DNA from: Prosapia bicincta
Taxonomy: Eukaryota > Arthropoda > Insecta > Hemiptera > Cercopidae
Direction: 5' to 3'
Length of the DNA stretch: 64,000 bases
NCBI GenBank assembly: GCA_036971475.1
Contig: JBAIZL010000376.1
Span: forward strand, 3,118,501-3,182,500
The notes under the pieces are model-generated. The model saw only the letters and a list, made by a program, of their open reading frames with translations, was not told the origin of the DNA and did not search any database. Position 1 is the stretch's first letter, and every line of letters begins with the position of its first letter. Positions 1-14,269 of this stretch are shown here, in pieces. The position numbers were made by a program, and so were the translations under genes.

Positions 1-690
<690 letters not shown>

Positions 691-1295
691 TATAACGATA
701 TGTTAACAGGAACCCTAAAAGAACTATAAATTAAGTTTGTAAAATTAAGACTACAATGTACAAGGCCAAACTGGCAGTATTATTACTTTAGTGTACCATA
801 AATTCCCAAAATAGGTTGTCAGTTTTAAGACGCAAGGGCGCTCAAAAAAAAAACTAAAGAAAAAACTTGGTACCGTTAAGAGAAAGTCAGTTGCAAAAAA
901 AGTTAAATTTAAAAAATATACTTTTAAAAGTTAAATTAAGAAATGTAATTGGTCTAAACTAGGAGAGAATGGATAAGAGGTTAAAAAAGATAGTTGGGAG
1001 AAAAATCGGGAGAAAAGGACATCCAGGAACGATCGATTTATTAATCCATAAAAGCAATATTCATTGAATCAGAAATATAAAATAATATTAAACATAAGTT
1101 TCTGCAATTCCAACACGAACATTATACAGCGACCCTAAGATCAAACAAATTTATATAAATTAAGTTCAGTATAAAAAAAAAGGAGTTAAGAGTCTCTTGT
1201 AGGTTACTATAACTGAGCAAGCCAAATTTAAATTAAATTAAGAAATATTTTCATTTAAATAATATTGTAATTTTGATGAAAGATAATTAAATTAT

Positions 1296-1680
1296 CTTAA
1301 CCTGTAAAATGATAACATATGATTTCATAAAAAAACTGATTTTTTTTGTTACAGGTTGTGCGATAGAAGAGCTGTTTTAATACGTAGGCCATGTTACTTG
1401 TATCTAATGAAAAGTAACTTATATAAAATTTTGTTTGGTTAACCTAAGTAGGAATTGAGTTTAAATTTTGTATTTTGCTTATATTACTTTTTTATGCTGT
1501 ACTTCAAGAACCTACACTTTATAAACATGCGACCTATAGTGAATATGACATAATACTCCTATATTATATTACTCTAGATTAGAGTATATTATATTCTATC
1601 CATTACTCCTATACAGTTTCCCTTAAAATCATTTAAAATATCCTAAAATTTAAAATGAGCTAAAAGGGTAAATTATTTTA
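1296..1680 (-). repeat. Dispersed repeat copy, partial, with extended flank
   Basis: Minus-oriented partial copy of the ~420-bp dispersed repeat (ends with AACCTAAGTAGGAATTGAG). It continues into ~200 bp of additional sequence that reappears inverted at 3530-3750. Confidence 0.6.
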
Positions 1681-1835
1681 ACCTGTAAATTGTGTGTTAT
1701 ATCAGAGTAATCCAGAGATAAATAATAGGGATAAGTGGTGCCCAAAACCGAGTACTAATAGTTAATCATTGAATAAATAAAATTGTCACATTGAACGTTC
1801 ACCAGAAGCGATAGAGTTTGGAGCTCAACGTGTGG

Positions 1836-2033
1836 CTAAAAGCCCTAGAATATATATATAGGCCTATATATAGTGTTTGTTTGAAAATCCATTTTGCCGT
1901 TTAAAATGTGTTGAGGTTGGTTTTTGAAGAATTTATATCTAGTGCTTGGTTTTGAATATATATTGAAATTTTCTGTTCTGTTGAGTATTTTGCTATTGTT
2001 CATAAATTATAGAACCTGTACCTTAAAGTCCTA

Positions 2034-2090
<57 letters not shown>

Positions 2091-2442
2091 CCTATATATA
2101 GTGTTTGTTTGAAAATCCATTTTGCCGTTTAAAATGTGTTGAGGTTGGTTTTTGAAGAATTTATATTTAGTGGTTGGTTTTGAATATATTATGCAATTTT
2201 CTGTTCTGTTGAGTATTTTGCTATTGTTCATAAATTATAGAACCTGTACCTAAAAGCCCTAGAATATATATATATATATATAGGCCTATATATAGTGTTT
2301 GTTTGAAAATACATTTTGCCGTTTAAAATGTGTTGAGGTTGGTTTTTGAAGAATTTATATCTAGTGGTTGGTTTTGAATATATTATGAAATTTTCTGTTC
2401 TGTCGAGTATTTTGCTATTGTTCATAAATTATAGAACCTGTA
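1836..2442. repeat. Three-copy tandem repeat, ~190-225 bp unit
   Basis: Units start near 1836, 2024 and 2250. Each opens with CCTAGAATATATATA, has a (TA)n tract of variable length, then GGCCTATATATAGTGTTTG and a nearly identical ~150-bp body ending ATAGAACCTGTAC. Length differences are due to the (TA)n tract. Short open frames here are repeat artefacts. Confidence 0.85.
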
Positions 2443-3529
2443 CGTTTGTGTCAATGTTGGTACAAATATGTAATGTGCATTATGTATGCATGAAGCGGTT
2501 TCTTAGTGTGTATTCTTTAATGTATCAAGTATATAGAGTTATAAAATGCCTCAAAGTAAACAACACAACAAGATACTACGGCAACATCCCTAAATAGAAA
2601 TTTATTTTAGGATAGATTTAATAAAACCATTTTTTAAAGTCTAAACGTTTTATTTGATGTACAAAAATATATACGCATCACAAATTACTGAGTTTAATTT
2701 ACAAGGTAATTAAACGTTTAAAAAATAACTCAATTTTAGTTAAATATACTTTGATTAGGAAATGAAGTGAACGAATATTTTCGCGACGGCTAGTAGAAAA
2801 ACTGCTTACCAACATCACACACTGAATGCTGGAGATGAAATGAAGTATAGTCGACCTACTGCAAACTTTCAATATTTGGCTCTTCCAAATAATAATATTA
2901 CAGAAAGAAGAATCAAGCTTCAAATATCTAAATAAGGATATTAACTAGTTACTCTCGGTTGTAACAAACCGTTATTTATTTTTAATTGAACTTTCTCTTT
3001 CAATTATGACTAATCAGTCAAGACATCGAAGGGCTATAGTCAGGTGTGAAACTATGCTTCCGATGAGAAGGCCTTTCATTTGCAATCAAGAACCGCAAGA
3101 ACAGTGCAATATCTCTAAACTCACTTGTTGAATTATAATGCTTAGAAAGCGGCCTCTAAAGCGATTGCATTATTCCGGGTTTATTCCACTTTATTCGTTC
3201 AAGTAAGTGTTTGCGTTTGTCTCTGTGTTTTTAAATTGAATGAGCTATGTGGACAGTTAAAAGTTTAACAAACTTTAAATTTATTATGAAAACTAAGAAA
3301 ACTAATACTTATAGGGAAAATTAATATTTAAAAACCTTAAACGCATTTCGATAAGCCAAATAACATCAGTAGAAGGCAACAACTAAACTCGAAACTCCAA
3401 TGTAGTTCCAACAGATGCTTAGCGAAACGAGCGTTTATATATTTTATCTGTTGGTTTCTTTACAAAAAAATAATAAATGATTTCCTAGGGATGTTCTTTT
3501 TCCTAAATGTTGGCAGTTAATTATACTTT
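2443..3529. other. Unassigned AT-rich sequence
   Basis: No coding frame with recognisable similarity and no clear repeat structure seen. Confidence 0.4.
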
Positions 3530-4170
3530 TACATTAACCCTTTTACCTTCTTCTACGTATTAAAATTTTAAATTTTAGGATGTTTTAAATGATTTTAAGC
3601 GAAACTGTATAGGGGTAATAGATAGAATATAATATATTTTAATATAGAGTAATATAATATAGGATTATTATGTCATAGGTACTGGGTCAGAGGTTTCTAA
3701 AGTGTAGGTTCTTGAAGTACAGCATAAAAAAGTAATATAAGCAAAAAAAATTTTAACTCAATTCCTACTTAACAAAACAAAATTTCAAGTTACTTTTTAT
3801 TAGTTACAAGTAACATAACCTACGCGTTAAAACAGCTGTTCTATCGTATAACCTGTAACAAAAAATCAGCTGTTTTATGAAATATCTTATCACTAATTTT
3901 AAGCCAAGTGGGGTGATGTAACTATATTGCATACCTTGCCCCTTTTTTGAAAAGATTTTCTTCCATGTAAAATTAAAATTAATCCATTAAATTTATTTAA
4001 TGAATTAATATTTGAACAAAACTGTAATAAAAACAAGTGTCACATACTATAAGTTAAAAAAAGCGAATTTGAACTTGACTGGACGAAAAAGCTGTATTTT
4101 TATTAACGATTCAAAATTTTAACACGATACATATAGCGAAAGGGTGGACTAATCGAAGAAATTGAAAAAA
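3530..4170 (+). repeat. Dispersed repeat copy with extended flank
   Basis: 3751-4170 is a plus-oriented copy of the ~420-bp dispersed repeat: opening CAATTCCTACTTA, internal AAAACAGCTGTTCTA, ending near GGACTAATCGAAGAAATTG. The preceding 220 bp is the inverted counterpart of 1460-1680. Confidence 0.65.
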
Positions 4171-5309
4171 AAAAATTAGGTAGAGCTGTATCGTAGAGCG
4201 TGACGTACCCATCAAACAACCAACTAGTTATCACCAAAAACTTTTCTATTGCATAATATGGCGGTTAATGCTAACAAATGTTTTTCATCACTTAGTAATT
4301 GTTTTGCAGGTTTTGTCTAAATCATTTTCAAATGCAATTTACGATATATTCTGAAAAACCGTTCCTGTTAATTTACGAAGGCATGTTTAATAAAAGTTGA
4401 AAGTAAAATTTAAACTTTTTAAATATAATTAATTGTAAAATTCTAATTTGGTAAAGTGTAAAGTTGTAATAATAAATGAGGTTATGCTATTTTTATACTG
4501 TATACGTTCCTATGCCTCTTTGACATTTTGTAGCCCTCTGGATTGTTTTAAAGTTGGTCGTGTTGTGAGAAAACTTATTTAAAAAAACTTTAGTTACTTT
4601 AGTTGTCTAAACAATTGTATCTAGCTATTAACTCAGGCAGACTGGCTGTCTGTTTAAATCTCTACCAAAGACATGTAACATTAAATTATCGTTTATGTTT
4701 ATAAAAGAGATTTAATTTTCAAAACAATTTTGTATTCAAAATATTACATTTTTATTACAATTTGTTTATTGCTCTTCATTACTTAAAAAATTAAAATATT
4801 TAAGTTTACATCTTTTTAAATAGGTTTTCAGACAGAGGATTAATGCATTCTGTTATTTTGTATTTACTAACTTTATTAAAACCAAAAATATTGAAAAACA
4901 TTCCTAGCCCATCTTGCTCCTCCCTCTGACACGTGTTGCGAGAGAGTGCTATATACTTGCTCTCACGGGAGTACCCCCACCCTTTTTACATTCAGGAGAG
5001 TTTGTGAGACTTTCTACTAGCTCTGTCGATGAAACATTTTCACAAAACAAAAATTTATTTTAACCAAGCCGATTCTACATTAACTAAATAACAAATACAT
5101 CATATAACATACTGATTGCAATTAGAATTTATTCCCTATGTTACAATTTGAATAAACAAAAAACATTTAAAGAAATTTCAACTATTAAAGACTCTTATAA
5201 GGTTACATTAAATTTCTTCTCTAATTCTTAATAACTTAGAAGATTGTATTAAATAAATCAGTATAATTGAATTTACATTTCTGACTTTAGCCTCAAGACC
5301 AGTGTTTTT
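4171..5309. other. Unassigned AT-rich sequence
   Basis: No gene or ordered repeat recognised. A slightly GC-richer patch near 4910-5030 has no coding signature that I can name. Confidence 0.35.
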
Positions 5310-5735
5310 TTTCAATTTCTTCTATTAGTACACACTCTCCTTATATTTTGCCCATATTTTCAATCGTTAACAAAATACATTATATTTTTTCATTCAAGTT
5401 CAATTACATTTTTTGAAACTTACATGGATGACAATTGGTGTTACCACAGTCTTTTCAAATAATAGATGATTAATTAAATTTAATATTGAATACATTTTAA
5501 TTTTATATGGAAGAAAAGCTTTTCACAAAAGGAGCAAGGTGTGCATATAGTTATTTAGCCCCATTCGGGTTAAAATAAGTGATAACGTATGATTTCATAA
5601 AACACCTGATGGATTATTTGGTAAAAACAGCTGATTTAACTTTTAGGTTATGTTACTTTATTTATATTAATTGTAATTATTTAATAAGAAGTAACTAAAG
5701 TAATATATTTCTTTGTTGCCCTAAGTAGGAATTGG
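5310..5735 (-). repeat. Dispersed repeat copy
   Basis: Minus-oriented copy of the ~420-bp family. It runs from TTCAATTTCTTCTATTAGT to CCTAAGTAGGAATTGG and includes the reverse complement of the CAGCTGATTT block. Confidence 0.65.
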
Positions 5736-6302
5736 CTTTACAAAGTTGCTGTTTATATTACGTGTTTAATTTTAATAAAAATGTGCCAAAACTAAACATA
5801 TAGTTAAATTATTTTATAACTCCCTAAAGATTTCTGATGGAACTTCCCCTCCGTAATTATTGGAAGAAGGGATAATCGTTCTAATATGAAACATTAGGAG
5901 CAACTATAATGTAGGCAAGAAGGAATTGCTTGGCAAACGACACAGAGGGCCTTGAACGCGGTGACAAAGTAGTATGGGTAAAGCATTTGTTAAAGCGCTA
6001 TGGGAAACTCTCGAAGCGCAATTAGAGGCGACGGTAGGGTCATTATTCAGACTGTGTTAATATCCACGTAAGTGTCCATCGGCCTTCGTACGCCACTTAA
6101 TTATCTATGGTCAAGGTGAATGTTGAAATTGCTTTTGAGCCTGAAGAGACGCAACTAGTTGAATTAGGATCACATTTACATATATAAAGCATTTGAATTG
6201 CAAAACTATATACTTAGCTGTTATAGCAAACAAAAAAAACTAAACAAATTGAAATGAGTATTAGAAGAGTATGTAATATTGAAATTATTATAATGTAGCA
6301 CA

Positions 6303-8320
6303 AAGGGTATCAAGAACCTCAAACCAGTGCAGAGTTTCAATATCCTCATACTAGTGCAGGGTTTCAATATCCTCATACTAGTGAAGGGTTTCAAGATGCT
6401 CATACTAGTGAAGGGTTTCAAGATCCTCATACTAGTGCAGGGTATCAAGATCCTCATACTAGTGCAGGGTATCAAGATCCTCATACTAGTGCAGGGTATC
6501 AAGATCCTCATACTAGTGCAGGGTATCAAGATCCTCATACTAGTGCAGGGTATCAAGATCCTCATACTAGTGCAGGGTATCAAGATCCTCATACTAGTGC
6601 AGGATATCAAGATCCTCATACTATTGCAGGGTATCAAGATCCTCATACTAGTGCAGGGTATCAAGATCCTCATACTAGTGCAGGGTATCAAGATCCTCAT
6701 ACTAGTGCAGGGTATCAAGATCCTCATACTAGTGCAGGGTATCAAGATCCTCATACTAGTGCAGGGTATCAAGATCCTCATACTAGTGCAGGGTATCAAG
6801 ATCCTCATACTAGTGCAGGGTATCAAGATCCTCATACTAGTGCAGGGTATCAAGATCCTCATACTAGTGCAGGGTATCAAGATCCTCATACTAGTGCAGG
6901 GTATCAAGATCCTCATACTAGTGCAGGGTATCAAGATCCTCATACTAGTGCAGGGTATCAAGATCCTCATACTAGTGCAGGGTATCAAGATCCTCATACT
7001 AGTGCAGGGTATCAAGATCCTCGTACTAGTGCAGGGTATCAAGATCCTCATACTAGTGCAGGGTATCAAGATCCTCTTACTATTGCAGGGTATCAAGATC
7101 CTCATACTAGTGCAGGGTATCAAGATCCTCATACTAGTGCAGGGTTTCAAGATCCTCATAGTAGTGCAGGGTTTCAAGATCCTCATACTAGTGAAGGGTT
7201 TCAAGATGCACATAATAGTGCAGTGTATCAAGATCCTCATACTAGTGCAGGGTTTGAAAATCCTCATACTAGTGAAGGGTTTGAAAATCCTCATACTAAT
7301 GAAGGGTTTCAAGATCCTCATACTAGTGCAGGGTATCAAGATCCTCATACTAGTGCAGGGTATCAAGATCCTCATACTATTGCAGGGTATCAAGATCCTC
7401 ATACTAGGGCAGGGTAGCAAGATCCTCATACTAGTGCAGGGTATCAAGATCCTCATACTAGTGCAGGGTATCAAGATCCTCATACTAGTGCAGGGTATCA
7501 AGATCCTCATACTAGTGCAGGGTATCAAGATCCTCATACTAGTGCAGGGTATCAAGATCCTCATACTAGTGCAGGGTATCAAGATCCTCATACTAGTGCA
7601 GGGTATCAAGATCCTCATACTAGTGCAGGGTATCAAGATCCTCATACTAGTGCAGGGTTTCAAGATCCTCATACTAGTGCAGGGTATCAAGATCCTCATA
7701 CTAGTGCAGGGTATCAAGATCCTCATACTATTGCAGGGTATCAAGATCCTCATACTAGTGCAGGGTATCAAGATCCTCATACTAGTGCAGGGTTTCAAGA
7801 TGCTCATAATAGTGCAGAGTTTGAAGATCCTCATACTAGTGCAGGGTTTGAAGATCCTCATACTAGTGAAAGGTTTGAAGATCCTCATACTAGTGAAGGG
7901 TTTCAAGATGCTCATACTAGTGCAGGGTTTCAAGATCCTCATACTAGTGCAGGGTTTCAAGATCCTCATACTAGTGCAGTGTTTGAAGATCCTCATACTA
8001 GTGCAGGGTTTGAAGATGCTCATACTAGTGAAGGGTTTCAAGATGCTCATACTAGTGAAGGGTTTCAAGATGCTCATAATAGTGCAGGGTTTGAAGATCC
8101 TCATACTAGTGCAGGGTTTCAAGATCCTCATACTAGTGCAGGGTTTCAAGATCCTCATACTAGTGCAGTGTTTGAAGATCCTCATACTAGTGCAGGGTTT
8201 GAAGATGCTCATACTAGTGAAGGGTTTCAAGATGCTCATACTAGTGAAGGGTTTCAAGATGCTCATAATAGTGCAGGGTTTGAAGATCCTCATACTAGTG
8301 CAGAGTTTGCAAACTAGTTC
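6303..8320. repeat. Minisatellite array, 27-bp unit, ~74 copies
   Basis: About 74 head-to-tail 27-bp units, each with CCTCATACTAGTGCAGGGT followed by a CAAGAT-type segment. Because 27 is a multiple of three and the unit lacks stops, several frames stay open for ~2 kb on both strands. In the frame reading YQDPHTSAG the array is open from 6299 to a stop at 8317, except for one TAG at 7415. Most unit-to-unit changes alter codon positions 1 or 2 of that frame, which argues against selection on the peptide. The distal part (about 7980-8290) has a 189-bp (7 x 27) higher-order duplication. Confidence 0.9.
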
Positions 8321-8921
8321 ATCCCAGTACTGACTTTAAAAATAATTTCTGAAGATACTTGCTGTTCCTTATGGTATTAATTTACTTCTCCAAATCAACT
8401 TTTAAAAATAAAATACAATTTTACAAGTTTCTGTGGTAGAAAGTTTGCAGAATAAGTGAAATAAATAATTAATTCGTTCTAATTAGATACATTCCAAAGG
8501 ATACCAATATTTTGTGTAACATATTTTTATTTTGTATTTCCCTTTCCTAGCAGCAATTTTTTGACACATATATTTAGAGCATTACATATTACAATACTGG
8601 GTTTTTTGCAGAAATAATTTTCCCTGTAACCTAAAATTAGCCAAAAATAGCGATTTGCTTCCATCCACTTTTTTATGTCAAACATGGCCTACGTATGACC
8701 CACTTGATTTTTGCTCTTTCTTCATGAATTTTCATTTTATTTTCCCATTATTTTCTTTCTTATGTATGTTTTTAGAGTTTCTTAATGCTTTTCCTTATTG
8801 GACTGCCAGCTTATGTCTTACAACAAATATGTATGTATTTCTCACCATTATATCTAAGCCTTAGTTATAATATACTGACTTCTTTGAAGATTGTTCAAAA
8901 TTGTTTCGTCTTTTCATGATT

Positions 8922-8924
<3 letters not shown>
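8321..8924. other. Unassigned AT-rich sequence
   Basis: Unique-looking DNA after the 27-bp array. The 69-codon open frame at 8655-8864 shows no recognisable domain. Confidence 0.3.
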
Positions 8925-8972
<48 letters not shown>

Positions 8973-9175
8973 GATGATAATCGGAGCACATTCGTTCATT
9001 TTATAGTCCATACGTTTTGCCAGAATCTCATCTAGTATTTAAGAGGTGAACCCAACAACTGTAGAAGTCTGAATCCTGAATTAACTGTTCGCTCTTTTAC
9101 TGTTGTTGGGTTCACCTTGCCAATGAACGGTTGTACTCCGGATATTAACTAATTAATCATCACCATGCATATACA
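8925..9175. repeat. Degenerate palindromic PLE-end element with (AT)n
   Basis: (AT)n at 8930-8969 leads into a diverged copy of the foldback family best preserved at 45053-45298. Left-arm landmarks are CATTCGTTCATTTTATAGTC and GAATCTCATCTAG. The inverted GGTGAACCCAACAAC / GTTGTTGGGTTCACC pair is retained, but most of the right arm is lost. Confidence 0.65.
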
Positions 9176-9330
9176 TATATATTAAAACAGCTGAGGATAT
9201 TCAAAAACCAGAATTATTTATTAATTTTTATAATATATCGAAATATGCAAAAACTACAATGAAGAACAAAAATGAAATTGCACAAATACATGTAAACAGG
9301 GAGATAAACTATTAGCTAAAAATAAAATAA

Positions 9331-9526
9331 AAATCTATATAAAAAGAAAAATCCTTGAACTATTGAAATATATAAGGTACATATAAAATTAGCTTCTACA
9401 ATAAGTAATACAAAAATGGATAGAAAAATAGAATCAATTCAATTTATTTATAAATAAAATTAGAAATATAATAATAATTATTAACAAAAACACAAAAATT
9501 TAAAGTTTGAAAAACAAATGAAATGA
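9331..9526 (+). pseudogene. Decayed 5' coding fragment of a Penelope-like element
   Basis: Nucleotide stretches such as AAAATTAGCTTCTACA, AAAATTAGAAATATAA and TTGAAAAACAAATGAAA match, in the same order, the 5' part of the PLE reading frame at 42108-41760 (minus strand). There are many substitutions and stops, so this is a dead fragment. Confidence 0.65.
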
Positions 9527-9704
9527 TTTTTAAAAATTAATAAATATTTTTTTTATTTGAATATACTTAGTGGTTTTGATTATTTTACAAGAAAACATAT
9601 TATATATATATACTATCAGTCTTTGAAAGTTAACTCGCATACATACCAACTAAGATTCTTGTTTAAGTGAACAATTTTTTCTTGTTCAAGAATATATATT
9701 GAAA

Positions 9705-9709
<5 letters not shown>

Positions 9710-9752
<43 letters not shown>
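9710..9752. repeat. (AT)n microsatellite
   Basis: Pure TA dinucleotide run next to PLE-end sequence. Confidence 0.9.
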
Positions 9753-9758
<6 letters not shown>

Positions 9759-9767
9759 TAAAATACG

Positions 9768-9894
9768 TTTTCTTGTTTAATAATTTAAAACAACACAGGT
9801 TATTCAAATACAAGAATATTTATTATTTTATATCCATATAAATATGGATATAAAATAATAAATATTCTTGTATTTGAATAACCTGTGTTGTTTT

Positions 9895-9898
<4 letters not shown>
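9768..9898. repeat. Palindrome of PLE terminal sequence
   Basis: Two ~60-bp arms in inverted orientation meet near 9834 (TATCCATATAAATATGGATA at the centre). The arm sequence (TTAAAACAACACAGGTTATT, ACAAGAATATTTATT) is that of the hammerhead-containing palindrome at 38609-38870, but the ribozyme segment is absent. (AT)n tracts lie on both sides. Confidence 0.85.
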
Positions 9899-9956
<58 letters not shown>

Positions 9957-10005
9957 CAAACAATTATATAGTAATATAACATATATTGGCCTAATATAAA
10001 AATGT

Positions 10006-10071
<66 letters not shown>
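9896..10071. repeat. Two (AT)n tracts
   Basis: TA runs at 9896-9949 and 10014-10071 separated by ~60 bp of AT-rich DNA. Confidence 0.85.
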
Positions 10072-10073
<2 letters not shown>

Positions 10074-11033
10074 CGTAGAAATTCAAGTTGATAATTTTCA
10101 AGGAAGAGAAATACCAGTTCAAAAAGATCGATAGATCGCTCTTAAAGTTATTTCTAACTGAAGGACCAATATTTCTCCAAATTTTACGTTCCATAAATAA
10201 TGGCGACATTTGTTTTCTGATGTGCGTGTACGTCTATATTAATAGCGGCTATGAAGTATTGTCCAAGGTACCACTGTGATCCTTATTGGAGGCTTCGGCA
10301 GTTAGTTTGCTTAAAGACGCATTAATTATTCAGCATGGCATACCGTGTTAAACCTGTTCAGGATGTATATGCGCAAATTATTTACGTGCTTCCTGTTACC
10401 CAATGTGCCTCGATGTACTTATCACTTAGGCGTGACTCTGTGGAGGTGTGCTCTGTGAGGCCTTAAGATGTCTACGTAAAATTAAGGATACTCGGTGAGT
10501 TCTTCATACATAATTCTCTAAATAAATTATTGTATTAAAATCTATAAAACAATCATTTTTTGTACTTTTAGTAATTGTCGACAAATTGGAGCAACCTCAA
10601 TTTTTTTCAGCTTTGTTACTTAAACAACCATCTAATCAAGGAAAAAATTACTTTCAATGCAGCAAACGATAAATAGTAGCTATATATTGAAAACTTATGA
10701 ACATAACCTCAATGTACATCAAAATGTATGAACTGAATGTTTTATTTTCTTTATAAAATATAACACTATTATACATTATATTATTTCTAAGGCTGCCTAT
10801 TAAACAATTTACCAAAAAAGTATCCACTTAGGTTATAATGGATTTTAAAAAATCTATGGTTAAATCCTTAAATGTTAACTTATTTTAACCTTACGATTAA
10901 ATTTTGCTAAGGAGTAGCTTACATTGCAATTATTATTATATTTTTATCACCGAAACTGTCCTAATAGATACTTAGTAACTATATTTTAATATAACCGTAT
11001 AGTAACGTAGTGAAAACAAGAAACATGAAAAAA
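10072..11033. other. Unassigned sequence
   Basis: A moderately GC-richer patch at 10100-10500 contains no exon that I can support. The remainder is AT-rich. Confidence 0.3.
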
Positions 11034-11420
11034 AAATTTATTAGGTCAATTCCTACTTAGGTCAACAACGAACATTTTTATTTGAGTTACTTTTTATTAA
11101 ATAATTACAATTAATTAATATGACAATTATATTAAATTTGAATATAGGCTATATATTACAAAATCACAATATTAAGTGGCAAAATAGAAAGCGAAATTAA
11201 GCTAATTAATAAAATTATTCAATTAATGTATTATTATTTGAAAAAAAACTTTTTTTAACATCGTATCATTAGCTATAAATTTCAAAAAAAATATATATAT
11301 ATATTTGAACTTGACTGGATGAAAAAAAGTATTTTACTTTTATTAAAGATTGAAAATTTGAACAAGATATATAAATATATGTGAAAGAGTGTGTGGACCA
11401 ATTGTAGGAATTGAAAACGT
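11034..11420 (+). repeat. Dispersed repeat copy, internally diverged
   Basis: Opens TCAATTCCTACTTAGGTCAA and closes GGACCAATTGTAGGAATTG. It carries the TTTGAACTTGACTGGATGA landmark but lacks the CAGCTGTT block. Confidence 0.65.
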
Positions 11421-13830
11421 TTAATTCTTGAAACGTGCTTTATAAATGAGTGTTTCTAAAGTGATGTTATGTTTCTGTAACAACAATTAATGTAAGTTTT
11501 AACTATTATTTATGGTTTGCTACATTTAAAATCACTTTCTCCTCGTCATAATATAATCTTAGTAACGTAGGGGGAAACGAAAATAATTAAACTTGAACTA
11601 ATCTTTGTCGACAAGGCCTATAAGTAATTTTTCTCTATTAAAAACATAATTATATTAGGTAAAATAGAAAGCGAATTTCATTCCTTGTAGGATTTTACTT
11701 TAAAAAAAATGTTTATATTATTTGTTTATTATTATAACTTTACATATTTAAACTTATACTTCTCATGCATATAAGCATTCTAATTTTACTTTAAATTTTA
11801 CTAAATAATCCCTAATAAGTTAATTTATAAATATAGGGTAAGTAATTAGCAAGTCAGTTTATTACAAAAGTATATTTACCTCTAACGTAATATGAAATAA
11901 TATAATTCTACATAGACATTTATTTTAACTTATTTCTAATAAGTAGAAAGTAACATGTATGAGTAATATAAAGTTTTATTTGAAAGATTTAAACATACCC
12001 TCCAAACAACCTCTATGTGGAGGCAACTGTTAGTATTAAATCCCATGTTTTGCATTCAGAAAGCTTCGTGAAAATATTCGTTGACTTCCGGAGTGTTAAG
12101 TGTGACGTCACTCTCTACTGATGCCATCTCCGGTAATTTTTTTTTTTGTAAACTATACCACTAGAAGTTATACTTCCAAAACATGATTTCCTATGTTCTT
12201 CTAAAAGAGACAGGTAGTTTTATTGTAAGGTATATAATGTAGAAACCACCAGTAAACTGTGAATTTTGGGAAACTCATCAGACCAGGCGCTTTAAATTAT
12301 ATGATGATGTTATTTTGTTGCACTTTTTAAATAAAAATGTTAATGTTCGTGTGTTTAAATTGTTGTAAATCCGAAATACTTCATAATATTAGAAAGTTCA
12401 ATTTGTACATGAAGAAGAAAAGTTAAAGTTCTTTTAAAAGTTATATAAGAACTCAAAACAATTATTTTGAGTTATATTTCAATGTTAAAATTTCGTTTGC
12501 AACAAAAAGAGTGGCTAAAGCTAATCTTTGACTAATATTGGGAGGTTGAAGCATAGAGGAGTCCCCATTACCATCGTTGAGTACCTTGAGACCCAAGTAA
12601 GACAGCTTTATCCTCCCACCTCTACACTATATTAATAGTATAAAAGGAGGCAATATTATATTTAGGTTAGGTTGAATTAATTCAGATTTTCAAGTTTATT
12701 GAAATGATTTATAGGATGTGTAAGGTTTTATAATTTTCCGTATTATTATTTGCAACTTACTGGTGGAAATGTAGACAAAAGTTTAGAATAACTTTATGCT
12801 ACTGCTTACACAACCAAATAACAGTTTATTCCTTCAATAAAAATATTAATAATTACAAAATAAGTAGGCCTTGGTTTTGAAACCAAATTTGAAAAAATAA
12901 CATGTATTTCCTTTTGCAAATTATTATTTTTTTGTAATTAAAATATGAATACTAATCAGTATGAAACACTTCGCTATTTTACAAGGAAATTTCTGTGTTA
13001 ATAACCTCACTGATTTTTCAAACGTCAAAAAAAATTCAAGAAAATTGCCTGTTTATAATCATTAACAATAGTGTTAATATTTATAATGTACTTTTTGTTT
13101 TAACTAATCACCGTTCACAAACCCATGTTATTTGTTTCAAGTGGACCCTAAACACTGACGGAATTAAGGTTTTCCTTATATCGACGAGCCCGAGTGTTGT
13201 GTTGCGTTAAGGAGATGCCCTCCAACACCAATAAAAACTTTAATTAATTACAGTAGTATATTATGTTTTGTAACTGCAACTCCTCTCTGACAGTGATCAC
13301 AGATAAGGAATATACGAATGTGTCAGAAAACCTTCGTTGTAAGGTTTCAAAAATATTTGGCTTGCATTACAGTCCGGTAGAGTCCAAAGAGTTTTCTAAA
13401 CAATATAACAAGGAAGCAATATAGCATAGATCCACTCTAAGACCAGTGTTGTCTCTAACACCAGGAAACTCTGAATGTACAATAAGGAAAGTATAACATT
13501 TATAGTATAGGGCAATTGTGTTCCTGAACAAAAGTCAATTCTGTATTTTAAACAACGAATTAAGTATATTTTCCTGCGATGTTTTGTTTATCAATTTAAT
13601 GAACATACTGAAAAATAAAAACAAATCTAGACAGAGCCTAACGTCAGTTTGACTGATCTGTTGTACACCAAAGCGGATATTACACAATGTTAGTTTAATG
13701 TTCCTGTCAGTTGGTTAATTAATTAAACTACGTGTGACTGGCGCTGAATTGTTTATGGTTTGTAAAGTGCCATGTCAACTTGGGAGTATAATTATTTTCT
13801 TGAAGAATGTCATTTAATAAAATGGTGCAT
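11421..13830. other. Unassigned AT-rich sequence
   Basis: No recognisable exon, RNA gene or ordered repeat. One palindromic TGACGTCA (CRE-type) octamer occurs at 12103-12110 in a short GC-richer patch. Confidence 0.35.
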
Positions 13831-13832
13831 GT

Positions 13833-14262
<430 letters not shown>

Positions 14263-14269
14263 TCGACTG

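Noticed and set aside
6221..8333. 690- and 668-codon frames on opposite strands
   Set aside because: Both arise from a stop-free 27-bp tandem unit whose length is a multiple of three; neither shows selection on the encoded peptide.
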